Origin: Vespula vulgaris | Taxonomy: Eukaryota > Arthropoda > Insecta > Hymenoptera > Vespidae | DNA length: 64,000 nt | Direction of reading: 5' to 3' | NCBI RefSeq assembly: GCF_905475345.1 | Contig: NC_066598.1 | Span: 744,001-808,000 of the forward strand | Part shown: piece after piece, positions 12,371 through 23,600 of the stretch | Layout of the letters: every line of letters starts with the position of its first letter | Numbering within the stretch: the stretch's first letter is position 1 | Position numbers and translations under genes: made by a program | Notes under the pieces: generated by a model | What the model was told of the DNA's origin: nothing | Seen by the model: only the letters and a program-made list of their open reading frames with translations | Databases searched by the model: none

Positions 12371-13290
12371 ATGTTTCTGTGGGATTGGTTCTCAGGAGTT
12401 TTAAGTTATCTCGGTAAGTAAATTTTAATAAAATATACTCTTTTTCTTGTGGCAATAGTTTTATTCATAACGCTTATTAATTTTTTAGGGCTATGGAAGA
12501 AAAGTGGCAAACTGCTGTTTCTTGGTTTGGATAATGCAGGCAAAACTACATTGTTACACATGCTGAAAGACGATCGCCTAGCTCAACATGTGCCTACATT
12601 GCATCCAAGTAATTAATATTACAGTTATTAATCTGATTATAATTACAATTAAAATTTATTTTTGTAAATAATTTTCATTATTTTTCAGCATCCGAAGAGC
12701 TGTCTATCGGCAATATGAGGTTCACCACTTTTGATTTAGGAGGTCACACTCAAGGCACGTGTCTTTCTAGTTTGAAAATTAATAAACATAATTGACTTTG
12801 TTTTCTTATGCAGAATTTGTCCAACCAAAAGAAATAATTAACAAATTGTCGTTTGTACAGCACGCAGAGTATGGAAAGATTATTTTCCAGCGGTAGATGC
12901 CATAGTATTTCTCGTAGATGCAAGTGATAGATCTAGATTATCGGAATCAAGAGCAGAGCTCGACGCATTGTTGAGCGACGAACAACTCAGTGCTTGTCCA
13001 GTTCTTGTTTTGGGTAACAAGATTGATAGGCCAGATGCAGCATCAGAAGATGAGCTTAGAAATTTCTTTAATCTTTATGGCCAAACAACGGGCAAGGTAT
13101 AATTATAATTCCGACGAACAAACGTAGATATTATTTATATTTGGCATCGTTGATAAAAAATTATTATTTTTAGGCAAAAATCGCACGTAGTGAAATACCC
13201 GGCCGTCCATTGGAATTATTTATGTGCTCGGTGTTAAAAAAGCAAGGTTACGGCGAGGGCTTCCGTTGGCTCGCTCAGTATATCGACTGA
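12371..13290 (+). CDS. Sar1: Small GTPase Sar1, COPII coat initiator
   Basis: GTPase that recruits the COPII coat at endoplasmic reticulum exit sites. CDS joins 12371-12413, 12489-12608, 12689-12754, 12861-13096, 13174-13290 for 193 aa, the normal family length. Visible motifs are the amphipathic N-terminus MFLWDWFSGVL (membrane insertion), the P-loop GLDNAGKT at residues 27-34, the Thr of switch I in HVPTLHPT, DLGGHTQ at 70-76 with the catalytic His74, NKID at 129-132, and the C-terminus FRWLAQYID. The third intron (12755-12860) appears to begin with GC rather than GT. Using it restores the invariant QARRVWKDYF sequence of switch II. ATG choice is firm because the family begins here. Ubiquitous housekeeping expression is expected from the family, not shown. 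Confidence 0.97.
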
Positions 13291-13677
13291 ATGCACATAA
13301 TAATCGAAACACTCTGATTCCTAGCAGTTTAACTCATTTCCCTTTCCTCTGTTTCATTGTGGATAACGGTATTAAAACGATAGGACATTATCCTCACACG
13401 TATTGAACAGTGGGAAAGGAATATGTTTAATACTACAAACTGCAGTAACAGATCCAAGACAGTGCACATAAGAAAAGACGAATATTCTTGGAAACTTAAC
13501 GTAACGAGCAAGCGCGATAGGACTGATTTCTTTGATATGATAATATCGTATGGTGACGTACATTCTTATTTTACGTTTGCAAGCAATGTTTAGTTCCATA
13601 CAAATTTCTTCAATTATCATTCTCCAATTAATACTAGATCTACGGACATGCTGAACATCAATCTGAACATTTTGATA

Positions 13678-13692
13678 AATAAAAGTAATAAA
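13678..13692 (+). terminator. Tandem AATAAA signals of Sar1
   Basis: Two AATAAA hexamers start at 13678 and 13687, about 390 bases after the Sar1 stop, and are good candidates for the main poly(A) signal. A further AATAAA at 14001-14006 could serve a longer form. Confidence 0.55.
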
Positions 13693-14444
13693 GATTCTAA
13701 TTGCAAGTGTTTGCCAAATTCCTTTGTTCTATTGTGACACTATGATGTTTTGATTTACTAGAATTACTTTCTATGAGTTTTCTATGAAAATAATTTTTAA
13801 ATAATCGGGCAGTCTATTCTCTTTTATTCTCTTTATTGTTTCTTCGTATTTATCTTTAAAGTGCTTCTCTGATCCCTGTTATTTTTTTTCTATTTAGTAA
13901 AAGACATCCCCTTAGTTTTAATCTCGTGTTTTAATCAAGATATAATCATTTGAAAAGCAGAAAATGTACTTGATACATTATCGCGTGCTGTGAATTCTCA
14001 AATAAACGCAAATGCGCAGGATATTATTTAATATTATCTTTTTTTTTGTCATTGTACATACGTAACACTGCTATTTCAGAGCTTTTTGGTTGCTATCAAA
14101 TATAGTTAGTTTATCTCAAATCGTCGATATAGAATCATACTTACGCGTTTAAGCATTAATTTTTAATTTTAATTGTTTATAGGTAATGGGATAGCTACCG
14201 CATAAAATTTCACGCGATTTCTTTTTAATCAAACGGACTTATCAATATCTTGTAACTCTTTCATAGTTCAAAATCAAAAGCATTGATATGACAAAACATT
14301 TTTTATGTATCGGTACTATATAGTTATAAGTACTTATAATGTTTTCGTCTTCATTTTACACAAATAAAACATATTGTTTATAACGTATAGTTCATACCTA
14401 TATAAACCTTCGCCATAAAGTTTTTCATTCTTTTTTAACAAATC

Positions 14445-14450
14445 TTTATT
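14445..14450 (-). terminator. AATAAA signal of the FMO gene
   Basis: TTTATT on the plus strand is AATAAA on the minus strand, 73 bases after the FMO stop codon, a normal distance for a short 3' untranslated region. Confidence 0.55.
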
Positions 14451-14522
14451 GCATCATATGCTTTTATCTATGAATATGTCACTCCATCGCTTATCTGTCT
14501 CTTTCTTTTATAAAGTATATCT

Positions 14523-16284
14523 TCAGAGTTGCACGTAGTTATAATCGTCGATGATTCTATACCTATCTTCTCGATAATGTACCAAATCATCCAAAAAACG
14601 CTTACTACTCTCGTTATGCAACTTCACTAATACCGGAGGGAGTCGAGTTATCCCAGCTGTATTTGCCAAATCATCGTAATATTGGCCTTGTTCCATTCCC
14701 ATCATGTGAAAGTGTCTTTTACTCAATCCATTTTTAATACGTCTTTCCAATTCTTCCGACTCTTCTTGTAACATCATTGCTTTTTCAGGAAACGTTTTTT
14801 CTCCATGCCAAAACCGCGAAAGAAATCGTATCTTTTGTTATACGAATATAACAGAAAAAATATATTTTTAATCTTTCATCAGGAATTATTCTATATACGT
14901 AATCAATAACAATGACGTACCTGCAGATCGAACATACTAAAGGCGCAAACATAAAATGGTAATCCGACAATTGCGAGAGTAGGATTTTCTATAGACACAA
15001 GATGTTTCCAAAGCGGTGTTACCATATTCGAATCCACACGAATACCGCATTTTTCCGAAAGAAAAGGAAAACTGTATTTGTATCCTATAACAACGGATTT
15101 GGAAATGATAGGAATTAGTTGTTCATTTGACGTTTAATATTGATTACCTGTACAATAGAATATAACGTCGATCGTTTCCTTACTGCCGTCTCGAAAAACT
15201 GCATCGTGTTCGGTTAACTCTACGACGTCTGTTTTCTAACGTTAAAAAGAGATTAGAAAATATTTTAATGAAACACGTTGAATATCGTCGATCACTCTTA
15301 GATATTATTTAAAAATTACCTGAATCACATTATCGGGAAATTTTGTCAGTATCGTCTCTTTTAAATGATGACTTAAAATTACACGTTTTGCATTCGTCGA
15401 TATTTCGAGAGCTAAATCCATACCTTTGAAAAATTATAATTAGATACTAATTAACACATCGTAACAAAATTTTATGTTATTTTACCGGAAGGACCTGCAC
15501 CAAGGACAACGACAGTTTTATCTTTAAAGATAGTCGGTACTCTGTAATCATGGCTGTGCAGTTGATCTCCTTGAAAAACGTTCTGACCTTTTAAATTCGG
15601 AGTAAAGGGTTCGAAATAATGACCATTGCAAACCATAATCGCATCGAATGTCTCAGTTTTAACAACGTTCTCCTTTAAATCTCTGACCTTAACCGACCAT
15701 TTATGATTCTCCGAGATTGGTTCTACGTATTCAACATGATGAAGAAACTAAAAAATAATCCGAAAATCTCACGTCTTTACGTTCTTTCAAATTTCTCTGC
15801 GTTCTTCTACGTTATCGATGGATCAATTTCAAATGAACACACTTACGCGAATGTATTGTCTCAATTTAAAATGATCGCAATAGGAATTAAGAAAATTAAG
15901 TATTTCATTGCGCGTTAAGTAACTCTCTGGTCGATCTGGTATCGGGAAATCAGGAAAACCCATCACTTCTTTCGGTAAATTTGTCCTAAATTATAGCATT
16001 TCGATCAAATTGATATATCGATCTTATACATTTTTTTTTTTTTTTATCATAAAACAAATTTCGAATCTTTATGATTGTTTTTCATATTACCTCAAACTTT
16101 TGTACATGCTGGTATGAATCGGTAAATTGTACCGATCCAAACCAGTTTCTTCTCTATAAACCCAAGTGCCACCGATTTCTTCTGTTTTCTCGTAGCATAC
16201 GATTTCATCTTTGTAAGTACTGGAAGTGAAATGTCTCAGAGCCGCTAAACCTGCTGCTCCAGCACCGATCACCGCAAATTTCAT
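14523..16284 (-). CDS. Flavin-containing monooxygenase, seven exons
   Basis: NADPH- and FAD-dependent oxygenation of soft nucleophiles (N, S), usually on the ER membrane or in the cytosol. CDS is complement of 16091-16284, 15847-15985, 15486-15747, 15320-15423, 15148-15235, 14921-15084, 14523-14831, all GT-AG with consistent phases, 419 aa. Visible motifs are the FAD site GAGAAG at residues 7-12, EEIGGTWVY, the FMO fingerprint F-x-G-xxx-H-xxx-Y at 169-179 (FQGDQLHSHDY), the NADPH site GAGPSG at 194-199, and FYCTGYKYSFPF. Length and motifs match insect FMOs often named senecionine N-oxygenase-like. Substrate cannot be told from sequence. There is no hydrophobic C-terminal anchor (it ends DDYNYVQL), unlike vertebrate FMOs. 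The start is fixed by the FAD motif following directly. REXO4 lies upstream in the same orientation. Confidence 0.95.
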
Positions 16285-17439
16285 CTTTGGAACGAGCCTA
16301 GCTGTTCAAGAATTTTAAATCGTAATACTATGTATTATAATGATTATAAAAAAAAAAAAATATTGAACTTTTATTAATACGATCTTCCTATTTATAAATT
16401 AAGATTAAAATTAAGTAATTAAAATTGAGTTACGAATTGCAGATACGTTGATAATCACTCGATTGATCATTTACACGATAGAGTATCGAACATAGAACTG
16501 ATTAGAAATGTGAAAGGTAGATTATATATATATAGATGCAGAGATGAAAGGCAAATATTTACCTTTTTCCTAACTTGCACATTACTCACCAGCAGTGAAA
16601 TAAAGCGCCAAAGAGCAAAGAATGTATATATATATATATAAATATACACAAAAGATATTGTTTATAGTATAACGAAAAAGCATAAAAAGATAAAGTTCGA
16701 AACTCGAGAAACACTTGATGCACGTATCGAAGTCCAAGACAGAATAAGCAATGGGAGGACGATCTATTAAGAATAGTCGAGCAGAAAGTGGAGGTATATC
16801 GTATAAAGACTGATATTGATAACGAGGTCGACGTGTTTACCATAAAAGAGAAAACGGTAGAGTATTTTTGATACAATAATCAGTAGTAATCGCAACTCTG
16901 ACCTTCGATCTTGTATATATGTCTAATATTACGTTCGTACTGTTACTGATTTGAATTATGAGTTCTTTATCAACTTTTCTTTTCTTCTCTATCATTTAAA
17001 ACAGTGCGTACCTTATTAGAATTTCGTTTTTTCTAACTTTTACAAAAAATCACAAAGATTCAACATAGCTTCTTCATCCAATTTATAAATAATATATATG
17101 TACACACACGATTTATACAGAGAATAAAAAAGTGTGCATTTTATTAATATTTTTTAACAATAATTACATTCAGCTAATTTGGTATTATTTCACTCACAAA
17201 TAATAAATTCTTTTTACTTTGATAACAAAGTAACACTGGATGGTATTACCCGTAGATTAAATTCTACAATAAAAAAATATATAGAAACATATACGATATC
17301 GCATATTCTATCGCATTTTTTATTTTTATAAATCTGTTATCGATAAAAATAAATGCACGTTTTGAATTATGTATATTAAAAATACATTCAAATGGAGGGT
17401 CATAATCATCTTTCCATAAAACGATAAATATATTTTGTT
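16285..17439. other. Spacer between FMO and REXO4
   Basis: AT-rich spacer with the FMO promoter/5' untranslated sequence and the REXO4 3' end. A T-run lies at 16030-16045 just inside the FMO intron. An A-run (16349-16361) and a TA-repeat (about 16625-16640) are the only structures I can see. A minus-strand AATAAA (plus TTTATT at 17319-17324) is a candidate REXO4 poly(A) signal, 116 bases after its stop. Confidence 0.5.
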
Positions 17440-18330
17440 TTATCTTCTCGAGTAAATTTCGGATTCCCATTTAGTTCTATATAGCATATACAATTGCATA
17501 GCTGCTCTTGCATCTTCAACTGAATTATGTTCACCTACTTGTATTTCTATTCCTAGTAGCTCTGACGCTAATCTTTTTAGACTAGGAGTATTTGCTTTTG
17601 TAATTTGTCTAAAAGGTTTATATCTAGATGTATCCCTTAAACTTCTCCATGGATGTGATAAGAATAGTACAGCTAAATCATTCTTTAAAGCGTGACCAAC
17701 TAGAATTCGTCCTTTTAATATATCTGCTACTTCTTTTTGTACAACAGAAAATTCTTCTCCATTCTTTAAATGATGCGGATAAATACCACTGACGGCTGTT
17801 CTATAATCTTGCACTTTCTCTCTCGGCTTAACATATTTATCATACAAGCAATAACCAAATTTATTTACGATAGATACCCTAGCAATCATACTTTCACTCC
17901 CATCGCCAATTCCAACCATTTCACAATCTATTGCAATCAGTTTTGTTATTTTTTTGTTATTCTCTGGTATAGTACAATCGTATTTCTTCTCCTCCTTCAT
18001 TGTATTGCCCTATAAGAATGAAAATCAAATTATTTTCCAAGATAACTATGAAATCAGTAACTTTACATAAATTTATAAAAAAAAAAATACCATTTCAAGC
18101 AGAGAAAGATTTGATTTTTTGAATTTTTGAGATTTATTGGAAAATTTCTTTGTCGAATTATTCTTCTTTTTATCATAACTTGATTCTTCTGTATGTATTA
18201 TATCTTTATATGCCTTCCAATTACAACCAGACGCAGAACGTCTAGTAACCGGTTTTTTACAAGTTGTAATTTCTTCTTGTATTTTCTCCATAGATTTGTT
18301 TTTTCCACACAGCATATCCCGATCTCCCAT
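17440..18330 (-). CDS. REXO4: RNA exonuclease 4 (DEDDh 3'-5' exonuclease)
   Basis: 3'-5' RNA exonuclease of the REX4 family, expected in the nucleus/nucleolus with a role in rRNA processing. Two exons, complement of 18091-18330 and 17440-18009, phase 0 junction, 269 aa. The first 80 residues are Lys/Ser-rich and basic (nucleolar-type), and the exonuclease domain spans about 104-265. All catalytic residues are present: D108 and E110 in IAIDCEMVG, D191 in VGHALKNDL, H241 and D246 in EHNSVEDARA. The stretch DKYVKPREKVQDYRTAVSGI and the HPWRSLRDTSRYKPF segment separate it from ISG20 and point to REXO4. The frame is open for a few codons upstream of the ATG but has no further ATG before a stop. 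Confidence 0.95.
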
Positions 18331-19431
18331 ATTTTGATTCTGGTTTTTCCTTGAATCATCATTAATTAATACAATTAACTAATATAAATTCGTTTGGATA
18401 ACTATCTCATTCCCCTAACCTATAAGTAACACGTATGAAATTATACAAAAAAGAAAAAAAAAACGAACGAGTACAACCGAAGCCTTGCTAATCCAAATTG
18501 ACTAAATAATATATATTTTTCACAAATGTTGCTAGTTATAAAACTGTAAATAAATTAATTTTTCTCGAATGTTAGAAAGAAACTTGTGTAGTATTTTACT
18601 CAGTCATAAAACAAACATATACCATTCACATAAATAAATAAAAATAAATATATAAAAATATAATTAAACGATATTTACGTTGACGTAAGCTGATCAAATC
18701 GAGATTAATACAAATTTTCAGTTTACTGGAACATAGAATACAAGCTCAAGATGTAAGACCTACTTATAACATTATTTCCCTTCACTAGACAATGAAAAAT
18801 GATCTAAATTAAAATGGCTCTATACGATATTAATTACGTTAAAAGTTAGTAATAGTTTTCAATCGTAAGACGTTTATAGCTTCGCAATAACTTAAATTAC
18901 CTTTTCAATAACGCATAAATAAATACGAGAATCACTAAAGTAAGGATGGAAAGGATCATTTCGTAAGGTCAACTCTGTGCGTCTTCTATCGATACATGAA
19001 TAAAGGTTAAATTTATACAAACGATATATATAGATATATTTATATAGAAAATAGATAACCATGGATGAAATGCAACTTAGATTCAATAAGGAACTTTCAT
19101 TCGGAAAGAAAATGAAAAAACATTTAAAACGTGATTCAATGTTCTGGTTCTATTACCTGTGAATATGTAACAAAGATTTATCTTTAACTTACATCGATTT
19201 AAATCGGAAGTATTTCAATTTTAAATGTTGTCTGCAATGTAATAGAAGCATAAAGATGGACTGATAAATATATATACACATATCATACATATATATAAAT
19301 ATATGCATGATACAAATATAAAATTTCACATATACATTTTAAATCATACAAGATATTTAATAATTACACAATACTATGATATATACAGCACAGAATAAAC
19401 ATTTGATACATTTTATAAGCAAGTATACGCC
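18331..19431. other. Spacer between REXO4 and mRpL63
   Basis: AT-rich DNA of about 1.1 kb. It holds the REXO4 promoter and the mRpL63 3' end. A minus-strand ATTAAA (plus TTTAAT at 19356-19361), 71 bases past the mRpL63 stop, may be its poly(A) signal. No ORF or RNA gene is recognisable. Confidence 0.5.
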
Positions 19432-19860
19432 TCAATCCCAAGCTTCTGATACTTTTAAGTGACTTAATCTATCCGCAATTGTTATAGATTTAGAAAACTT
19501 TTCGTCTTTTAGTTTGCCATATATTTTACTTAAAGTTGGCTTTTCTATATGATTCATGTGACCACGAGATTGTTGACTCGTTAAATAGGGATGTCTTAAA
19601 ATCAACATGTTTCGTTCTTCTCTTTCAAAGTCATGTCTTAATTTTAACAAATCTTCAAAACTTGGTTTCTTTACTATACGATACTTCCTGTAATAAAGAA
19701 ACAACAAATAAATGCATCAAAGTAAAATATTTTTCGTTACAATCAAAATAGGGTATCAATCAAAATAGTACATTTACGGATAATCCATAAACAAAAATAA
19801 TATAACTCACCCTCTGAATCGATAAGGTATTTCTTTCAATAAAACTGTGCCGAGTCTCAT
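19432..19860 (-). CDS. mRpL63: Mitochondrial ribosomal protein mL63 (MRP63/MRPL57)
   Basis: Small mitochondrial large-subunit ribosomal protein. Two exons, complement of 19811-19860 and 19687-19432. The junction GG|G restores RFRGKYRIVKK, and the product is 101 aa, matching the roughly 100-residue family length. Family hallmarks are visible: a start near MRLGTVLLKEIPYRFRGK, a basic helix with EREERNMLILRHPYLTSQQS, RGH shortly after it, and the closing IADRLSHLKVSEAWD, which parallels the vertebrate ending IADQLDHLNVTKKW. No cleavable presequence is obvious, as in other members. A DRE-like TATCGATA about 170 bases upstream fits a housekeeping promoter. Tpst starts divergently to the right. Confidence 0.9.
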
Positions 19861-20600
19861 AATTATGGCCACAACTTATCAATAACGAAATCTATTTGAA
19901 AATACTTCGTTCTACCAAAATAAGGTTATGTACTCACCGACTTGATAGGAATCAAAGTTACTATAACCCCGACGACGATGACGCCACCTCAAAATCACAA
20001 CCGAAGAATGATCTTTCATTCGGTAGATACTATCGATATATAGAATGGTAAACTTCAATGAACGAGGAACCAATCACAGCTTCGCGTACAATACTACGAA
20101 TCCCGAGTAACGTACGTTCCATTCAATTGGCCAGTGTACGACGAGTCGTCATTCATAGGAGTAGGAAGCATGTCGTCTTATTGGCTGAACCAAAGGAGCC
20201 AATGAGAAGGCGATATCGGACGTTACTAGCGACACCTCGTGGACGATACTATAAGCGGCAAGATTTAAACGTCGTTTGGCTCGAATCGACTACGGCTCTG
20301 TTGCAATCGTGCTGCCACGTTGCTATTCGTTTAAAAGTAACGCGACGTCTTCTATAAAAGTGTTCGACGAGGTTTTTTTTACATCGGACAAGGGTGAAAA
20401 TCAATCGCGTTATCAAATAATTACGAGCGCGGTTCTCGGAAGTAAAAGTGTAAACGAAATACAAGATGTTTGATATCCCCCGTCAGAAAAGGTTTAAATT
20501 TACCTTTAAAAATGCACCTTGTTGTATCGTAATAGATGGCACAGGTGTCGCGTCGATTGACAAAAAGAGCACAAGTAGGTACGGCGCTAGAATCGAGAGA
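19861..20600. promoter_or_regulatory. Head-to-head promoter region mRpL63/Tpst
   Basis: Roughly 750 bases between the mRpL63 ATG and the probable Tpst 5' exon. Composition changes from AT-rich to CpG-rich across it. Short open frames on both strands here have no recognisable content. Confidence 0.5.
20031..20038. promoter_or_regulatory. DRE-like palindrome TATCGATA
   Basis: Exact match to the DNA-replication-related element bound by DREF in Drosophila, common in promoters of housekeeping and mitochondrial genes. It lies 171 bases upstream of the mRpL63 start codon. Function here is inferred from position and known insect usage. Confidence 0.45.
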
Positions 20601-23600
20601 GCAGCTGATTCGCGTGAATCGTGCGCTGGAGTTTTGCTCGTGGTAGATCTCGCAGTGTTCGGTAGTGTGCAGTCGTCGGCGCACTTGGGTCGACGCTAGT
20701 GGATGAGTGGAAAGGCGGCTCGTCAGATATAAAAAAGATCATAATTAGTCTCGCTGTTCGATTCATATACGAGGGTGTTGTTTTTATCAGTGGGGGCGTG
20801 AGTGTGCGTGCGTGCGTGCGGCGTGTGGCTGCGGTGTGTATGTGCGCGCGCGCGCGTGCATGCGTGCATGCATGCATGCGTGAGTAACGAGCGAGGGAGG
20901 GAGCGAGCGAGCGAGCGAGCGAGCGAACGAATCTGATTCTCGTCGAAAGAAAAAGAAGAACGATAATAACGAGAGGGAGGAGATGGAGGAGTAGGTGGAG
21001 GAGAAAAAGGAGGTGGAAAGAAGGGAAGATCGACAAAGAAGAAGAGGGAAAGAGGAGTGAAAGGCCAGAGGAATAGGCGCGACGACGGAAGGAGCATCTT
21101 CGTCGTGGAAAAACGAGTAAGTGAACGGTTTGGTTTCTTCCAAGTTAGGCGATGACAGCAGTCTCTTCGCCTATCCCTTTTCTTCTCTATCCCTCTTCTT
21201 CGTCTCTTCTTTCTCCTCTTATCCTCTTCGACCGTTCCTCGATATAGCGAGCGCGCGCAAAGACGTGCTTGCGCACACGTGTACAGACGACGATAGTCCC
21301 TCTCTTTCCCTCTCTTTTCTACTACCGTCGCACGCGAACGCGCGCACGCACGCACACTCTTGCATCCGTACTCACGCAAACGCGCGCGCACTTACATACA
21401 CACGCACAAATACAGAGATCTCACGAGAAAGAGGTGACTGACACCTGATGCGTCGATGACCATGCCGCCCGCCCTCCTGTATTCACAAGTCGCGTGCGCG
21501 TTTAACCTCGATTCATGACGTAACGCAAACTACCGCTAATGCTTCTCGGATTCAGAATTCAGCGTTAGCATTATTTGCGACTACCTGCCTACTCTAGCTC
21601 TCTCTCTCTCTCTCTCTCTCTCTATGTATATATATATATATCTTTCTTTCTCATGCCGAGATTCTTTCTTCAAATAATAATTATCCTCGATCAAGATGTA
21701 ACGTGTCAACGAGCACGGGACTAGTTCATCCGAATTCTTCACGACATCGCGATAATCACTTTTTCGTTATTTTCTTCGGAACGAACGTCCGAGGAATTCG
21801 AGATCGCCAAGCACGCATGCACGAGCACCGTTTTTCCTCGCCTAATCTACATGCTTCTTTTTTCCCCGTTCATAATCTACATAACACGCATGCACCATAT
21901 ATATTCGTGTCGTTTGCCGTATTCCAATGGAACGTGTCGGATTGCACAACGTTGCAGTTTCAGTTCGACTCGGAAAACGCAGGCGATCTACGTACGTAGA
22001 TCTTTTAACAAGTTTCTTCTTCTTTTTATCTTTTATTCTTCTATTCTTTTATCTATTTATTTATTTATTTTTATTTCTCTCCTTTTCTTTGTACGAGAGA
22101 AAAAGTCGATTCCCGTCAAAAGATTCGTTCGATCGTTCGAATATCAACGTTCGATCACGTTCGAACGATTCGATTAGCCCTTTTGTTCCTTTAGCCTTTG
22201 GGGACACGTGTCGTTGTAAATTTGATAAGGACGTCGCGTCGTGTCAAGTACATACATGTTAATCGAAAGCGTCCAATGGTTTCCGATGGACCGTAAGTAC
22301 AGCCATGCGCGTCCACCGCATGCACGTATGTATGCATGTATGGATCGAATCGATAGAGTCGACGAGCCTTTGCCTTCTCTTAGAATTCCATTTCACTTCG
22401 CGGTTACTCATCCGATCGAGTTCGATCGAATCGTTAGCGACGTTCAAAGCTTTTCGATGCTGAATCGAGAGAATTAGCCGATAGAAAGTTAACCGAATGA
22501 TGCAAAATCGTATTTGTCTTCTTTTTCTTTTTTTACTTTTCCCTAAACATTCGTACCAATCGTTACTTGCGTTTATTCAGCAATTTATTCGGATTAAATT
22601 ACTAACTCGATCGTATGCAAACTCCGTGTCTGTTTAGAACGAACACGCTAATAGGTTCGAAGGCCGATCCAAGCTGATAATTCGAATAAACGAACGTTTA
22701 TAATACGTATAAAGATTCATACATAGATCGTTTAACTTGTGTGTTGCGTGCGTCTCGTAAATGGATCTCGTCCGAGAGCGTGTATATCTCGCGTGATATC
22801 AAATGATGTAGCTATACTCGTCACGCGACCCATTCTCCACGAATTCGCCACAAAATTACGTTCAACGGCCAACAAACATTCCCACGCTTTTCTTTCCAAA
22901 GTGATATTTAATGTAGGTTGCGCGTTGGTTATTTTATGATTTGGCTCTTTCAGCGAATTTTTCTGCGGCCATTATGTATGTTGTAATTTAAACGTTGTTT
23001 CTCTTGCGGAAATAACGTAACGAAAATGAATAGTTGCTTCTTTGCTTGCCGTCATCGAAATCATTCAAGGAAAAACGGACAAATTATTTTCTCTTAGGAA
23101 ATTTAGGAAATAGGACTGGATCACGGTGAGAAAATAACAAAGTGGTTAATGAAAATTCCGGTGTCGATCTTATTAGAGGTCTCATCGCTAACGGGGTAAA
23201 TCCGTCGGTTAAGCCTCGTCTCTCTGGCATCTCTTCCCTCCTGTGTTCTATCTGCTTCTACTCGTTTTGCTTCTCGTCTTGCTTCTCTTCTCGGTTGGTT
23301 GCTCTCTAAAGAACGACTTACTCAGCCGCCAAACCGACCTATCTCTCTCTCTCTCACTCTCACTCGCCCACCCTGCTCTCTTGTTTCCTTTTTTTCCGGT
23401 CCTTATTTTTCCTCCGGGAGCTTAATTCAATTTTACTGGGAAGATCGATAAGCTACCTCGTCGTACTTTTATCAAGACCATGCTTTTCCGCTCTCTAACT
23501 AGCTCTCATATATAGATGTGTGTGTTTGTGTGTATGTATATATCGTGGAAGTTAGATTCCCAGAAGGGTCGTAATTAGATCCCCAAGAAATTGATACTAT

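Larger units (their letters stand above)
13291..14522. other. Convergent 3' region of Sar1 and FMO
   Basis: AT-rich DNA holding the Sar1 3' untranslated region (plus) and the short FMO 3' end (minus). Short open frames at 13224-13620 are shadows of exon and UTR sequence. Nothing else is recognisable. Confidence 0.6.

Noticed and set aside
20587..21391. Minus-strand frames up to 222 codons with ARSLARSL and THAR repeats
   Set aside because: Direct translations of GAGC and GCAC/GT repeats upstream of Tpst.
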